A DNA stretch of 46,025 bases, from assembly GCA_030550175.1 (NCBI GenBank), contig JAUQPW010000040.1:1-46025 (forward strand), written 5' to 3'. Position 1 is the stretch's first letter. The number at the start of each line of letters is the position of its first letter. The DNA comes from a bacterium (GTDB taxonomy: Bacteria > Moduliflexota > Moduliflexia > Moduliflexales > JAUQPW01). This document shows, one piece after another, positions 16,740 to 24,687 of the stretch. A program made the translations under genes and the position numbers. Below the pieces are notes generated by a model. That model saw nothing but the letters and a program-made list of their open reading frames with translations, had not been told where the DNA came from and searched no databases.

Positions 16740-18482
16740 CTATCTCATCTTTTGATGACTCAGGTACATCTCATAAATTTCTTGAACCGTAGTAGCCTGC
16801 TCGGGAGTTTTATCATCTCGCCATCTCAAAAACCGTGGAAAACGTAAAGCAAGTCCTCCTTTTTTTAACTTTTCTTTGGCTACAGTGTGAACAGGACTTA
16901 CCGTCAGTTCGGCACCAGTAACTTCCATCACCAACGCCGGTTCAAACCATACATCTGCTTCCATCTCAGTTTCTACCAATCGATATTTCTCAGGGAGTTG
17001 ATACCTTGCAAACATCTGAGGTAGAGCAGCTAAATCCCGATCTGTAAATCCAGCCCCTACTTTAGTAAACGAATAGTATTTATTGGTTTCAGGATCAAAC
17101 GCAGCAACGAGTAAGGAACCATAAGTTCCTGCCCTCCGTCCGGTACCGTAGATGCCCCCCACAACGACCAAATCAAAGGTATCGGCCAGTTCCCTCTTAT
17201 ACTCCTTTTTGAACTTGATCCACTTCCATCCCCGGATTCCAGCTTCGTAAAAGCTGCTGGCATCTTTAAGCACAACCCCTTCTCCTCCCTGCTCCATGGC
17301 CTCTGCAAAGAAATTCTCCATATCTTCGACTTCTTCGGTAAGGATAGACTCGGCAAGTGCCAGACCATTTTTGTTGGAAAAATATCGCGCCAATATCTCT
17401 TTTCGCTGAGATAAAGGGGTTTTTAAAAGAGATTTCCCATTGAAGTAGAGAATATCGAAGAGAAAATACTTCACTGGAACCTTTTCCATATATTCTTCAA
17501 CCTTATGTTTCCTGCGCCGGGTCATTAAGACTTGAAAGTCCTGTAACTTGCCGCTTTGGGGATCAATGGAAACCACTTCCCCTTCGATAATCGCTTCTTT
17601 TCCTGGAAAGGCCTGTTGGATGGCTGCTATTATATCCGGAAATTGATGGGTAATCTTTTCATGGCGCCTCGAATACAGGGTAATATCTCCCTGTTTGGGA
17701 ACATGGGCCTGAATTCGTTCGCCGTCATATTTATACTCCACGAACACTTTACCCGGAATGTGTTTTTTAACCTCCTCTAAATCCTCAACTCGCTGAGCAA
17801 GCATCATCCGAATAGGAATACCAACAATTGGTTGTACCTCTTGAAGGGCTTCCACGCCCTTCTGGACTGCCTGATAGGCAACTTCTCCCAAATCTGAAAG
17901 TACATTAAAAGCATTCTCTAAAATGGCCTTCTTCTCCCTGGTACCGGTTAAGGCTTTGGATAATCCGTACAAGAATGTCATCTCAGCAACTCCGAGGCGT
18001 AGTGTGCCCAAAACGATTCGAACCACATATCTCGCTTCTCGAGGTGAGCATCTGGAAAGCAGGGTAGCTAGGGTTTGAATTTTTGCTTTTTGGGAGGCTT
18101 CCCCTGAAGTCCGTGCAATGATTTGAAGTTCGTTAAACACTTCCTGAATGGAAAGTCCGGCACTGTTTCTCTCCGGAGCTATACCGGCTGCAACATCTCC
18201 AAGATCCCCGATTTTTTGGAAATGGCTCTCGACTTCTTTAAGGGATATTCCCCAAGCCTGGGTGAGGGCTCGCATAACCAGCTTCTCTGCAAGGCCCAAT
18301 TTCAAACCTTCATAGTCCGGTGCAACCTTTCCCCTCAAAAGATAGGCTGTAATTCGGGCTTCTTCGGGAGTAATCTCCGAAAGGAAATCGGATAAAATAT
18401 CTATCATCTTGAGGTTGGAAGAGACTGCCTCCAACTGTTCAAAGACCGCTGCAAGTTTTTCAAATTTTGTTGCTTGTTTCAT
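16740..18482 (-). CDS. ATP-dependent DNA ligase (archaeal/eukaryal-type)
   Basis: A 580-residue ligase with three parts: an N-terminal DNA-binding domain (about 1-215), the adenylation domain with motif I FVEYKYDGERIQAH (AMP-accepting Lys251), motif III-like YFLFDILYFNG, motif IV EGVVLKDA and motif V WKWIKFKKEY, and a C-terminal OB-fold domain (about 420-580). It seals nicks using ATP. The length and N-terminal domain match the archaeal LigB/DnlI-type rather than the short LigD or the NAD-dependent LigA that bacteria use for replication. No Ku or LigD partner is nearby. A repair role is likely. The gene stands alone and looks intact. Confidence 0.9.
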   Translation of the reverse strand: MKQATKFEKLAAVFEQLEAVSSNLKMIDILSDFLSEITPEEARITAYLLRGKVAPDYEGLKLGLAEKLVMRALTQAWGISLKEVESHFQKIGDLGDVAAGIAPERNSAGLSIQEVFNELQIIARTSGEASQKAKIQTLATLLSRCSPREARYVVRIVLGTLRLGVAEMTFLYGLSKALTGTREKKAILENAFNVLSDLGEVAYQAVQKGVEALQEVQPIVGIPIRMMLAQRVEDLEEVKKHIPGKVFVEYKYDGERIQAHVPKQGDITLYSRRHEKITHQFPDIIAAIQQAFPGKEAIIEGEVVSIDPQSGKLQDFQVLMTRRRKHKVEEYMEKVPVKYFLFDILYFNGKSLLKTPLSQRKEILARYFSNKNGLALAESILTEEVEDMENFFAEAMEQGGEGVVLKDASSFYEAGIRGWKWIKFKKEYKRELADTFDLVVVGGIYGTGRRAGTYGSLLVAAFDPETNKYYSFTKVGAGFTDRDLAALPQMFARYQLPEKYRLVETEMEADVWFEPALVMEVTGAELTVSPVHTVAKEKLKKGGLALRFPRFLRWRDDKTPEQATTVQEIYEMYLSHQKMR

Positions 18483-19044
18483 AACTATCTTTATTCGGGG
18501 TTATAACTATCTTGATAATAATTTATATCTGCTTTTTTGATTTAGTAAGAGCTATAAAAACAAAACTTTTTTTCCATCCCATTTCCCTCAAGTTCTTCCC
18601 GATACTTAAAAAGGGTATCGTATCAAAATATTGACAGGTTGTTATCAGCTCCGTGCGAAGCTAATACTTTGTAAAGTTAGATTTGAATAACCGTTCTGCC
18701 CTCACCCTCCCCTCCCCGTCCACGGGGAGGGAAGGGGTGGGGGCGGAGAGGGGCCGGGGGTGAGGGGGGAAGAGAATAACACAGAATTAACTTTACAAAG
18801 TACCACAAGGAATTCGACTTTTCCCTACTTCACAGGAAAAGAGATTTTAAAACGAAGATTCTTCCCTTGTAAAACCGAAGAAGAGGCAATTTAATCAGAA
18901 GGGTATCTGGGTTTGGCATGGTTTTCGTAAGAGAGGTAGCGGGATCGTAAACATAGAGGCCGATCCTGAAACATATCTTATCTCTCCTGGCTTAATTAAA
19001 TGGAGATATTATTATCTTAAAATCGGTCATCTCTTTTAACTTGG
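18483..19044. other. Intergenic region holding MITE copy 2
   Basis: Apart from the element at 18665-18802, no gene or clear signal is visible. The DUF488 gene ends at its right edge. Confidence 0.4.
18665..18802. mobile_element. MITE-like element, copy 2
   Basis: It has perfect 15-base terminal inverted repeats: TACTTTGTAAAGTTA (18665-18679) and TAACTTTACAAAGTA (18788-18802). The interior begins GATTTGAATAACCGTTCTGC, as in copy 1, and contains a C/G-rich palindrome centred near 18719 (CCTCCCCGTCC / GGGGAGGG). No matching target duplication is seen: the left flank is CTAA, the right CCAC. The length, about 138 bp, is close to copy 1. Confidence 0.7.
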
Positions 19045-19392
19045 TTACTCTTTGCTTTTTAAATAAGCTTCTAAGGCTACGGCGCTGTTATGTTCTGTAT
19101 CGCGTGCACTATACAGAAGGGTCACATTCCCTTCATGGGCTGCTGCCAGGATAGGTTGCCAGGCCTCAGGTTTACTGTCTAATTCGGCAAAGTAGCGGTA
19201 TTTAAATTCTTCCCATTTTCCCGGGTCATGTCCATACCAACGCCGCAGGTCGTCACTTGGAGCCACTTCTTTCAACCAACCGTCCATCTGCAGAGCTTCT
19301 TTTTTTATACCTCTAGGCCATAACCGCTCTACCAGGAAACGCTTGCCATCCTTAGGTTCTGGGGGTTCATAAACACGCTTGGTCTGAATCAT
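19045..19392 (-). CDS. DUF488 family protein (YeaO-like)
   Basis: A 115-residue cytoplasmic protein of the DUF488/YeaO family. Family hallmarks are KRVYEPPEPKDGKRFLVERL followed by WPRGIKKEAL, then WLKEVAPSDDLRRWYGHDPG and a C-terminal TLLYSARDTEHNSA. The biochemical role of the family is not established. I set the start at the ATG at 19390-19392, with AGAGG 8 bases upstream; the frame upstream of it adds 35 residues absent from the family. It is a single gene. Confidence 0.88.
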   Translation of the reverse strand: MIQTKRVYEPPEPKDGKRFLVERLWPRGIKKEALQMDGWLKEVAPSDDLRRWYGHDPGKWEEFKYRYFAELDSKPEAWQPILAAAHEGNVTLLYSARDTEHNSAVALEAYLKSKE

Positions 19393-19904
19393 GAAAGTAC
19401 CTCTTCGTGACGAAGTAAGGACACAGGGTACCAGATCCTTTATTCTTATCGTTTTAACCTTCAAAGCTAATTTGGCATTTTTTACTGGTAAAATCAACTA
19501 ACGGGAATTCATGGCTACTGCAGGGTGAATACCTGGCTGTTAAGACGAATTCGATAAATGCTGGGATATCTTCAGGGGGTACACCTGCCTGCAGGCAGGC
19601 CGGTTATTTTGTACCCATTGTACCTAAGCAGGGATCATAGTCCATTATGGACTCGACTGTTCGTCGTTCCTTCTGCAGGGTTCTTACAGGAATTTTTGTT
19701 TGACCCGGAAAGTAGCCGGAGACCTCACTGAGGTTTTTCTTGACCGTTTGTAAAAATTATTTTTGTCTATACCATTAAAAATGTAAGTTCTGAGCCTCAT
19801 AAAAAACTTGACGACTTTACCTAATATCGATACGATATAACTATCTGTGAAGGTAACATTCCCGGCCTTTAATTTTAGGTGGAAAAATACTGCTTTATAT
19901 ATAA
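19393..19904. other. Intergenic region upstream of the ECF sigma gene
   Basis: No gene is seen. It contains a perfect 16-base palindrome, CCTGCCTGCAGGCAGG (about 19587-19602), and a small hairpin ACCTC-ACT-GAGGT followed by TTTTCTT near 19721-19740 that could be a weak plus-strand terminator. Confidence 0.35.
19808..19836 (+). promoter_or_regulatory. Possible sigma-70 promoter for the ECF sigma gene
   Basis: TTGACG (19808-19813) and TACGAT (19831-19836) are spaced by 17 bases, about 70 bases upstream of the sigma gene start. It is a fair match to the housekeeping consensus. Confidence 0.4.
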
Positions 19905-20501
19905 ATGAATCGTAAACAACCTATAGACCAACATCAAACGAGTCATCCGGAAGTTTGGGTCGATCAACATGGAGACTATTTGTTCAGATATGCTTTACTT
20001 CGACTTCAAAATGCCGAACTCGCCCAGGACCTGGTTCAGGATACATTTCTGGCGGCACTTCGTGCGCGTCATAGCTTTACAGGTCAGTCCTCTGAGAGGA
20101 CGTGGCTTGTAGGGATTTTAAAGCACAAGATTATCGACTATCTTCGTCGAAGTTGGCGGGAATGTCCTGTGGATGAGATCGATTCTTCACTAAATTCCAT
20201 CGAGGAATTTTTCGATAAGACGGGACACCTGAGGGATATCTCCCACGGATGGACAGCTGATCCCGGTACAATTCTTGAACAAAGAGAATTTCAAGGAATT
20301 TTAGAACGGTGTTTGGCTGAACTCCCTTTCCGTACGGCAACGGCCTTTTCGCTTCGCGAAATGGATGGGTTACCTGCCGAGGAGATTTGTAAGATTTTAG
20401 GTATTTCCTCGGGTAATCTGCATGTCTTGTTGTATCGTGCCCGTACCCATCTCAGACATTGTTTAGAAATACATTGGTTTGTCAAGATAAGAAAGGATTA
20501 A
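19905..20501 (+). CDS. ECF-type RNA polymerase sigma factor
   Basis: A 198-residue sigma factor of the extracytoplasmic-function class. Region 2 is at about residues 18-85 (DYLFRYALLRLQNAELAQDL, then VQDTFLAALRAR and RTWLVGILKHKIIDYLRR). A variable linker follows, then region 4 at about 138-190 (LPFRTATAFSLREMDGLPAE, EICKILGISSGNLHVLLYRA). It directs RNA polymerase to a stress or envelope regulon. The anti-sigma gene begins 5 bases after its stop, so the pair is co-transcribed. No good ribosome site precedes the ATG. A stump of a paralogue lies at 14644-14760. Confidence 0.9.
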   Translation: MNRKQPIDQHQTSHPEVWVDQHGDYLFRYALLRLQNAELAQDLVQDTFLAALRARHSFTGQSSERTWLVGILKHKIIDYLRRSWRECPVDEIDSSLNSIEEFFDKTGHLRDISHGWTADPGTILEQREFQGILERCLAELPFRTATAFSLREMDGLPAEEICKILGISSGNLHVLLYRARTHLRHCLEIHWFVKIRKD

Positions 20502-20506
20502 AGCCA

Positions 20507-20788
20507 ATGACGTGTAAAGAAGTTACCCGACTGATATCTGAGTCTTTAGATAGGGAATTACCTTTCTATCAACGCCTCTCCCTCCATGCACATTTTCACC
20601 TTTGCATTTTCTGTAAGCGCTATGCGCGGCAGCTTTTATTTATAAGAGAGACCTTAAGAAGTCTTTCTCAAAGAATAGAAGATCCGGTTTTTTCTCTTCC
20701 TCCTCTTTCCGAAGAAGCCCGCGAAAGCATGAAACGTCGAATACGTGAGCAGGTCTTGCCTCCAGACCAGGGAAACCTAGAACAGTAA
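20507..20788 (+). CDS. Zinc-finger anti-sigma factor
   Basis: A 93-residue soluble protein with the ZAS signature His29-X3-Cys33-X2-Cys36 (HFHLCIFCKRY) and Cys3 in MTCKEVTRLISESLD. It is expected to hold the neighbouring ECF sigma factor inactive in the cytoplasm and release it when zinc or thiol status changes. I place the start at the ATG at 20507 (AAAGGA upstream), as in its paralogue at 14783; the frame open further upstream overlaps the sigma gene. There is no membrane segment, so the signal is probably cytoplasmic, for example redox. Confidence 0.85.
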   Translation: MTCKEVTRLISESLDRELPFYQRLSLHAHFHLCIFCKRYARQLLFIRETLRSLSQRIEDPVFSLPPLSEEARESMKRRIREQVLPPDQGNLEQ

Positions 20789-21171
20789 GTTGCTTCCGTA
20801 CTGCACTCCCTTTCCCCCTCCAGGAGAAATTTGACGGGTAACCTTCTAAATCCCCGTGGAGGGGGGAAGGGGGGGGCCTAGCCTCCAGGTCTAATCCCTT
20901 AATTGATGCATCTGCCCTTCCCCCTCTCCTGAGGCTTCCGGAGAGGAGGAAGGAGGTGAGGCAGACGGTCGCGTTCCCAGTTAAGCCTTACCCTGGTGCT
21001 TAGGGGAAAGGAGGATTAAGTAAAGCTTTTCCCCAGGCATAGGATCCGGCTTCTTCCAAAATGTTTTTTCTTTGAATATATCTTTGCGGAGAAATAAAAA
21101 TATCAACCTTGTGGCTCATATACCAAAATCCAAATAACCCCATGTTCTGTTTACTATCTGTTGTTGAGCTC
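20789..21171. repeat. Intergenic cluster of C/G-rich palindromic repeats
   Basis: No gene is seen. At about 20811-20880 lies a repeat related to 109-139 (GAAATTTGACGGGTAACC) joined to TCCCCGTGGAGGGGGG. At about 20909-20962 CTGCCCTTCCCCCTCTCC is answered by GGAGAGGAGGAAGGAGGTGA and GGCAG, an imperfect palindrome. The adjoining genes point toward each other, so these may also separate transcripts. Confidence 0.5.
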
Positions 21172-21606
21172 TTATCGAGATTTTTTGCGTATCAGACCCG
21201 TTCCGGGATTATAAGCCGGTTGTTCTTGAAACTTCCATTCTGTGCCTACTTTAATCAAAGTAATAGAGTCAGAGACTTCTTTTTCCAGGGAATTCTGCTT
21301 TAATTTTAACTTAACCGAAACCACCGCTCTAAGCGGATTGTGATACCATTTGATCTTGGTAAGCTTATAACTATCCAATTGGGTTTTTTCTTTACTATAT
21401 GCAGCCAGAGTGTCTGTCTTATTTGAGCCGGAAGTATCGGCAAATACCTCAACCATAGCATTCCAAAGGTTAAATTTCCAGTTTTCATAGTAAGACTTAA
21501 CAACCTGGATAACCGCGTCTTCTTCCGCAGGGGGAGATTGGGCATAACCCACCGCTATAATTCCGAGCACAAGGCTTAATCCATAAACTATTCCTTTGAA
21601 ATTCAT
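21172..21606 (-). CDS. Secreted hypothetical protein, NTF2/SnoaL-like
   Basis: A 144-residue protein with a Sec signal peptide (KGIVYGLSLVLGIIAVGYAQ, cleavage after YAQ). The mature part (EDAVIQVVKSYYENWKFNLW ... VGTEWKFQEQ) has the look of an NTF2-like cone fold: a helical start and a closing strand pair with a terminal W. The function is unknown. I prefer the ATG at 21606, five bases after AAAGGGG, over the in-frame GTG two codons upstream. Confidence 0.6.
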   Translation of the reverse strand: MNFKGIVYGLSLVLGIIAVGYAQSPPAEEDAVIQVVKSYYENWKFNLWNAMVEVFADTSGSNKTDTLAAYSKEKTQLDSYKLTKIKWYHNPLRAVVSVKLKLKQNSLEKEVSDSITLIKVGTEWKFQEQPAYNPGTGLIRKKSR

Positions 21607-21725
21607 AACCACCCCTTTACGTAACCCCTGTTGTTACCGGCAGGGTCCTGGGTCATCTTGGGTTGAGTAAACAATAACCATCCCGGGAGCTACAAATCCC
21701 GAATAGGTGGGATGATGAGCAGATA

Positions 21726-21746
21726 GGGCGAATCCGCGATTCGCCC
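21726..21746. repeat. GGGCGAATC hairpin repeat
   Basis: A perfect 9-base stem, GGGCGAATC/GATTCGCCC, closes a CGC loop. It lies 23 bases beyond the stop codon of the dienelactone hydrolase gene and resembles the hairpin at 7190-7211. It may protect or end the transcript, but no U-run follows. Confidence 0.5.
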
Positions 21747-21768
21747 CGTAAGTACGGTTAAATGAATG

Positions 21769-22509
21769 CTAAGATTTGCGTAATTCCCTATCGAACATGG
21801 CTTTTACTTCTTCCCAGGCAGCCTGTGCAGAGGGTGCGTGGTAGCTGGCTCGCTGGTCACAGAAAAAGCCATGCCCGGCATCATAACGCAGAACCTTATG
21901 GCGGACGTTGTGCTTCTTGAGTTCATTTTCAATCTTATCGACTTGATCTAGGGGGATGCTGGTATCTTGAGTTCCAAACAAACAGAGAATAAACCCCTTA
22001 ATATCTTTCGTTCGGTCTACGATAGGCGGTCTTCCACCTGGGGTTGGCGGGGCTGCAATACCTCCGCCATAAAAAGAAGCCGTTGCCTTAATATCTGGGA
22101 GTGTGGCTGCCAGATAGGCTACATATCCACCAAAACAGAATCCTATACAACCGATACGATCCCCCCGAACGTCTTTTCGAGATTTCAAGTAATCAATACC
22201 TGCTTTAATATCTGCGAGTAATCCCTCGGTCGTTGTCTGCTTAGCCTGGGCAAACCCTTTTTCAATATCTTCCTGGGTGTAACCCAACTCCATACCTGGA
22301 GCGGTACGATGGTAATAATCGATAGCCAGAGCTACATATCCTTCTCGGGCGACCCGTTGGGTTACATCTCGGATGTGGGAATTAACTCCGAAAATTTCCA
22401 TAAATACCAGGATACCTGGGTAAGGTCCCCCGGTGGTTGGACGGGCAAGAAAGCCACCCATGGGAGAACCGTTTACCTGCATGGTTACACGCTCGGTTGT
22501 GATTTCCAT
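21769..22509 (-). CDS. Dienelactone hydrolase family protein
   Basis: A 246-residue alpha/beta hydrolase of the carboxymethylenebutenolidase family. The catalytic triad is visible: Cys125 in the nucleophile elbow GFCFGGY, Asp182 in FGTQDTSIP and His213 in DAGHGFF. The conserved Glu38 (MEIFG) that shields the cysteine is also present. The family hydrolyses dienelactones in chlorocatechol breakdown, but many members act on other esters or lactones. No aromatic degradation genes are nearby, so the substrate is open. It lies downstream of the glutaredoxin gene on the same strand. Confidence 0.9.
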   Translation of the reverse strand: MEITTERVTMQVNGSPMGGFLARPTTGGPYPGILVFMEIFGVNSHIRDVTQRVAREGYVALAIDYYHRTAPGMELGYTQEDIEKGFAQAKQTTTEGLLADIKAGIDYLKSRKDVRGDRIGCIGFCFGGYVAYLAATLPDIKATASFYGGGIAAPPTPGGRPPIVDRTKDIKGFILCLFGTQDTSIPLDQVDKIENELKKHNVRHKVLRYDAGHGFFCDQRASYHAPSAQAAWEEVKAMFDRELRKS

Positions 22510-22515
22510 AGTCTA

Positions 22516-22582
22516 AAATACAAAACGTAAAACATAAAACATGAAGCCGGCGGCTTTTCACCCTTTACGTTTTACGTTTTAT
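22516..22582. repeat. Inverted array of ACGTTTT heptamers, copy A
   Basis: The left arm has AAAACGTAAAACATAAAAC and the right arm TTTACGTTTTACGTTTTA, so the heptamer repeats face each other around a small GC hairpin (AAGCC-GGC-GGCTT). A second, longer copy is at 26472-26541. It fills the space between the glutaredoxin and hydrolase genes. Confidence 0.6.
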
Positions 22583-22837
22583 CTAAGAGAACAAGAGCTT
22601 ATCTAATTCACCTCGCTCATTCAGCCTGTACAGATCATCATAGCCCCCTATATGATACGTTCCAATGAAGATCTGAGGGACCGTTTGACGCCTGGATAAA
22701 CGAATCATTTCCTCTCGAGCCTGGTCATCGTATTCAACATCGATTTCCTTGAAAGGAATACCTTTACTTGTAAGCAAAGCCTTTGCTTTCGTGCAGTAGG
22801 GGCAGTAGGATTTGGTGTAAATAACCACTTCCTTCAT
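22583..22837 (-). CDS. Glutaredoxin (GrxC-like)
   Basis: An 84-residue cytoplasmic glutaredoxin with the dithiol active site Cys12-Pro-Tyr-Cys15 (YTKSYCPYCTKAKALL), the cis-proline strand TVPQIFI and the glutathione-binding GGYDDLY. It reduces disulfides or protein-glutathione adducts. The length is typical. The start is preceded by GGAGG at 8-9 bases. It is probably transcribed with the downstream hydrolase gene. A glutathione synthetase gene lies at 34229. Confidence 0.93.
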   Translation of the reverse strand: MKEVVIYTKSYCPYCTKAKALLTSKGIPFKEIDVEYDDQAREEMIRLSRRQTVPQIFIGTYHIGGYDDLYRLNERGELDKLLFS

Positions 22838-23406
22838 GAACTCGAAACCTCCTTTTGAGCATATTTTTAAGTCTACTTATATTTAGGGCTTCACCGCGGA
22901 AAATACCAATAAATATTTTTAAATAATTTCCCTACCTGAAGGAAAAACTTACAATTACCTTGACAATTTTTCTCATGTTTTATACTTGCAGAGAGGGTTT
23001 TAGAAATTGAAATTAGGATAAAAAATAGCTAAAAAATAGAGAAAATTAATCTCGGCCGAGATGCTTTTCCTTTAAAGGGCCGAGAAGAATTGAACCCTTC
23101 GAGATTGAAAGAAGTTAGAAACTTTTTAAAAGTATTTACATCTAGATCTACAGTAGAAGGTATTACCGTTGTAGAGGGTTGAGAAGATAAGGTGATCATC
23201 GTGGCAGGGGGCGAGGATGCACCGCATAGGTTTTTTCTTCCGACATTTTAATCTTCCTTCCTTGTTACTAAAAAGATCGCTTGGGAAAGGAGGTGAGAGG
23301 GGATAAAAAACTCGTTTTAGCTGTTTTTCTTCATTCAGGATACAGGGTGTATACCTACACCTAAGGGTCAGAATTATTCACTTTATCATTTAAAAGGAGG
23401 ATATCG
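22838..23406. other. Long intergenic region upstream of the SRPBCC gene
   Basis: No gene is seen. A possible promoter, TTGACA (22960-22965) with TATACT (22981-22986), has only a 15-base spacing. About 70 bases on, TCTCGGCC (about 23049-23056) can pair with GGCCGAGA (about 23079-23086). If that promoter is used, the leader would be about 420 bases. Confidence 0.35.
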
Positions 23407-23937
23407 ATGAAAAAAATTTTATATCTGGTATTGGCCATTCTGATTGCTTTTCCAACTCTGGGCTTTGCACGAGAAAAGAAAGAGCGAAAGCGGGGGTTGA
23501 AACAACTTGAAGTAGTGGAAACGGTAGAAGTTAATGTCCCCCCGGCTGTGGTATGGGATAAAATCAAGGATTTTAACGGTTTGCCTGGCTGGCATCCGGC
23601 TTTTAAAAATAGCCGATTGGACGAGGCTAACAAATCTATTCGGATTCTGACCTTGCAGAGTGGAGGTCAAATCATAGAAAAACAGATAAGTTACGACGAA
23701 AACAATATGAGCTACACCTACAGTATAGAAAAGGCCGACTACAGGGATGTGCCGGTAGCCAATTACACGGCCACTCTCCATGTCAGACCCGGTAGAGGAG
23801 GGGGTTCTATCGTGGAATGGAGAGGAGTCTTCAACCCGCCTCCCGGAATGAGTGCCAAGGAGTCCTTAAAGTTCATAAAGAATGTCTATACTACGGGTTT
23901 ACAAAACTTAAAGAAAATCCTTGAAGAGAGGAGATAA
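23407..23937 (+). CDS. Exported SRPBCC-family protein
   Basis: A 176-residue protein with a Sec signal (KKILYLVLAILIAFPTLGFA) and a basic stretch, then a START/SRPBCC lipid-binding-like fold. Typical segments are VEVNVPPAVVWDKIKDFNGL, PGWHPAF, and the C-terminal helix SAKESLKFIKNVYTTGLQNL. Such folds bind hydrophobic ligands. Export to the periplasm is unusual for the family but is seen for members located beside PQQ alcohol dehydrogenases. It has a strong AAGGAGG site. About 750 bases separate it from the dehydrogenase gene on the same strand, so a functional link is only suggested. Confidence 0.75.
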   Translation: MKKILYLVLAILIAFPTLGFAREKKERKRGLKQLEVVETVEVNVPPAVVWDKIKDFNGLPGWHPAFKNSRLDEANKSIRILTLQSGGQIIEKQISYDENNMSYTYSIEKADYRDVPVANYTATLHVRPGRGGGSIVEWRGVFNPPPGMSAKESLKFIKNVYTTGLQNLKKILEERR

Positions 23938-24153
23938 ATCTGCTTTTATCTATGAATGGATAGGTATTACAGATAGAAGAGATCTCATAGGCTTCTTAGT
24001 ATTTATTATCCTGATGACCCTGAGCGCTAGCAAAAGATTGTGCCTTCGTGAAAGTAGAATCTTTGCTATCGCTCAGAAAGGTAGAAAAGAGGGTCAGGAT
24101 AAAACGCTCTCCCACGTCAGGTCTTCCCTTCTTAAACTACCTCGTTAGTTAGC

Positions 24154-24182
24154 TTGACAATCTATCTTCGATCTTATATACG
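24154..24182 (+). promoter_or_regulatory. Possible sigma-70 promoter for the PQQ dehydrogenase leader
   Basis: TTGACA (24154-24159), a consensus -35, is followed by TATACG at 24177-24182 with 17-base spacing, or TATATA at 24175 with 15. It would start a transcript near 24189, about 500 bases before the dehydrogenase start codon. Confidence 0.45.
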
Positions 24183-24305
24183 GTCTAAGTGGACGATAAA
24201 AACTGTTTAGATTCCCGTTCTATACACGATTAAGAAGGTTAAAGCAAAATCCTCCAAACCTGTTTTCTTTTAAAAGAAGGGAATCAGAAAATCTATTCTG
24301 TCGGG

Positions 24306-24616
24306 TTTCCTTCTGAGGGAGAAGGTTCAGGGTTGTTGCCCGTGAATTAGACCCCTGAATAAGAAGGAAGCCTTGATATCCCTCCTTTCAGAAAGAAGGT
24401 TAAGGGAAATTTTTAACTCTCTAGTTGGCTAGCCTTCCAGATCGTGTTTCAGATACCAACTTTATACTGTGGATGGTCCTGCAATTTCTTTATATCGGTT
24501 TGCATTTCGTAAAGAGCCATTGGTCCTTGTGAGGAGCCAGGTAAGCCGAAACCCAGCGTGAAGTAAAGGGGATGAAACAATCCCTCAATAGAGGGATTGC
24601 CTCACCTGCAATGGCC
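24306..24616 (+). promoter_or_regulatory. Structured leader upstream of the PQQ dehydrogenase
   Basis: Two nested structures are visible. In the first, TTCCTTCT (24307-24314) pairs with AGAAGGAA (24362-24369), enclosing TTCAGGG (24326-24332) with CCCTGAA (24353-24359). In the second, GCCATTG (24516-24522) pairs with CAATGGC (24609-24615), enclosing GTGAGG (24529-24534) with CCTCAC (24600-24605), enclosing the hairpin CAATCCCTC-AATA-GAGGGATTG (24578-24599). GGGGAT at 24569-24573 could pair instead with ATCCC, which excludes the last hairpin. I do not recognise a known riboswitch class. A decayed intron or other repeat is an alternative. Confidence 0.45.
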
Positions 24617-24687
24617 TGATGGTTGTTTAATTACAAATCGGGATTGCGTCTTGCCATCTACAGTAAATCAAGGAAAGGATCTCAGGT

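Noticed and set aside
23921..24148. 75-codon plus-strand frame after the SRPBCC gene
   Set aside because: It overlaps the end of the SRPBCC gene and shows no family features or ribosome site; probably chance.
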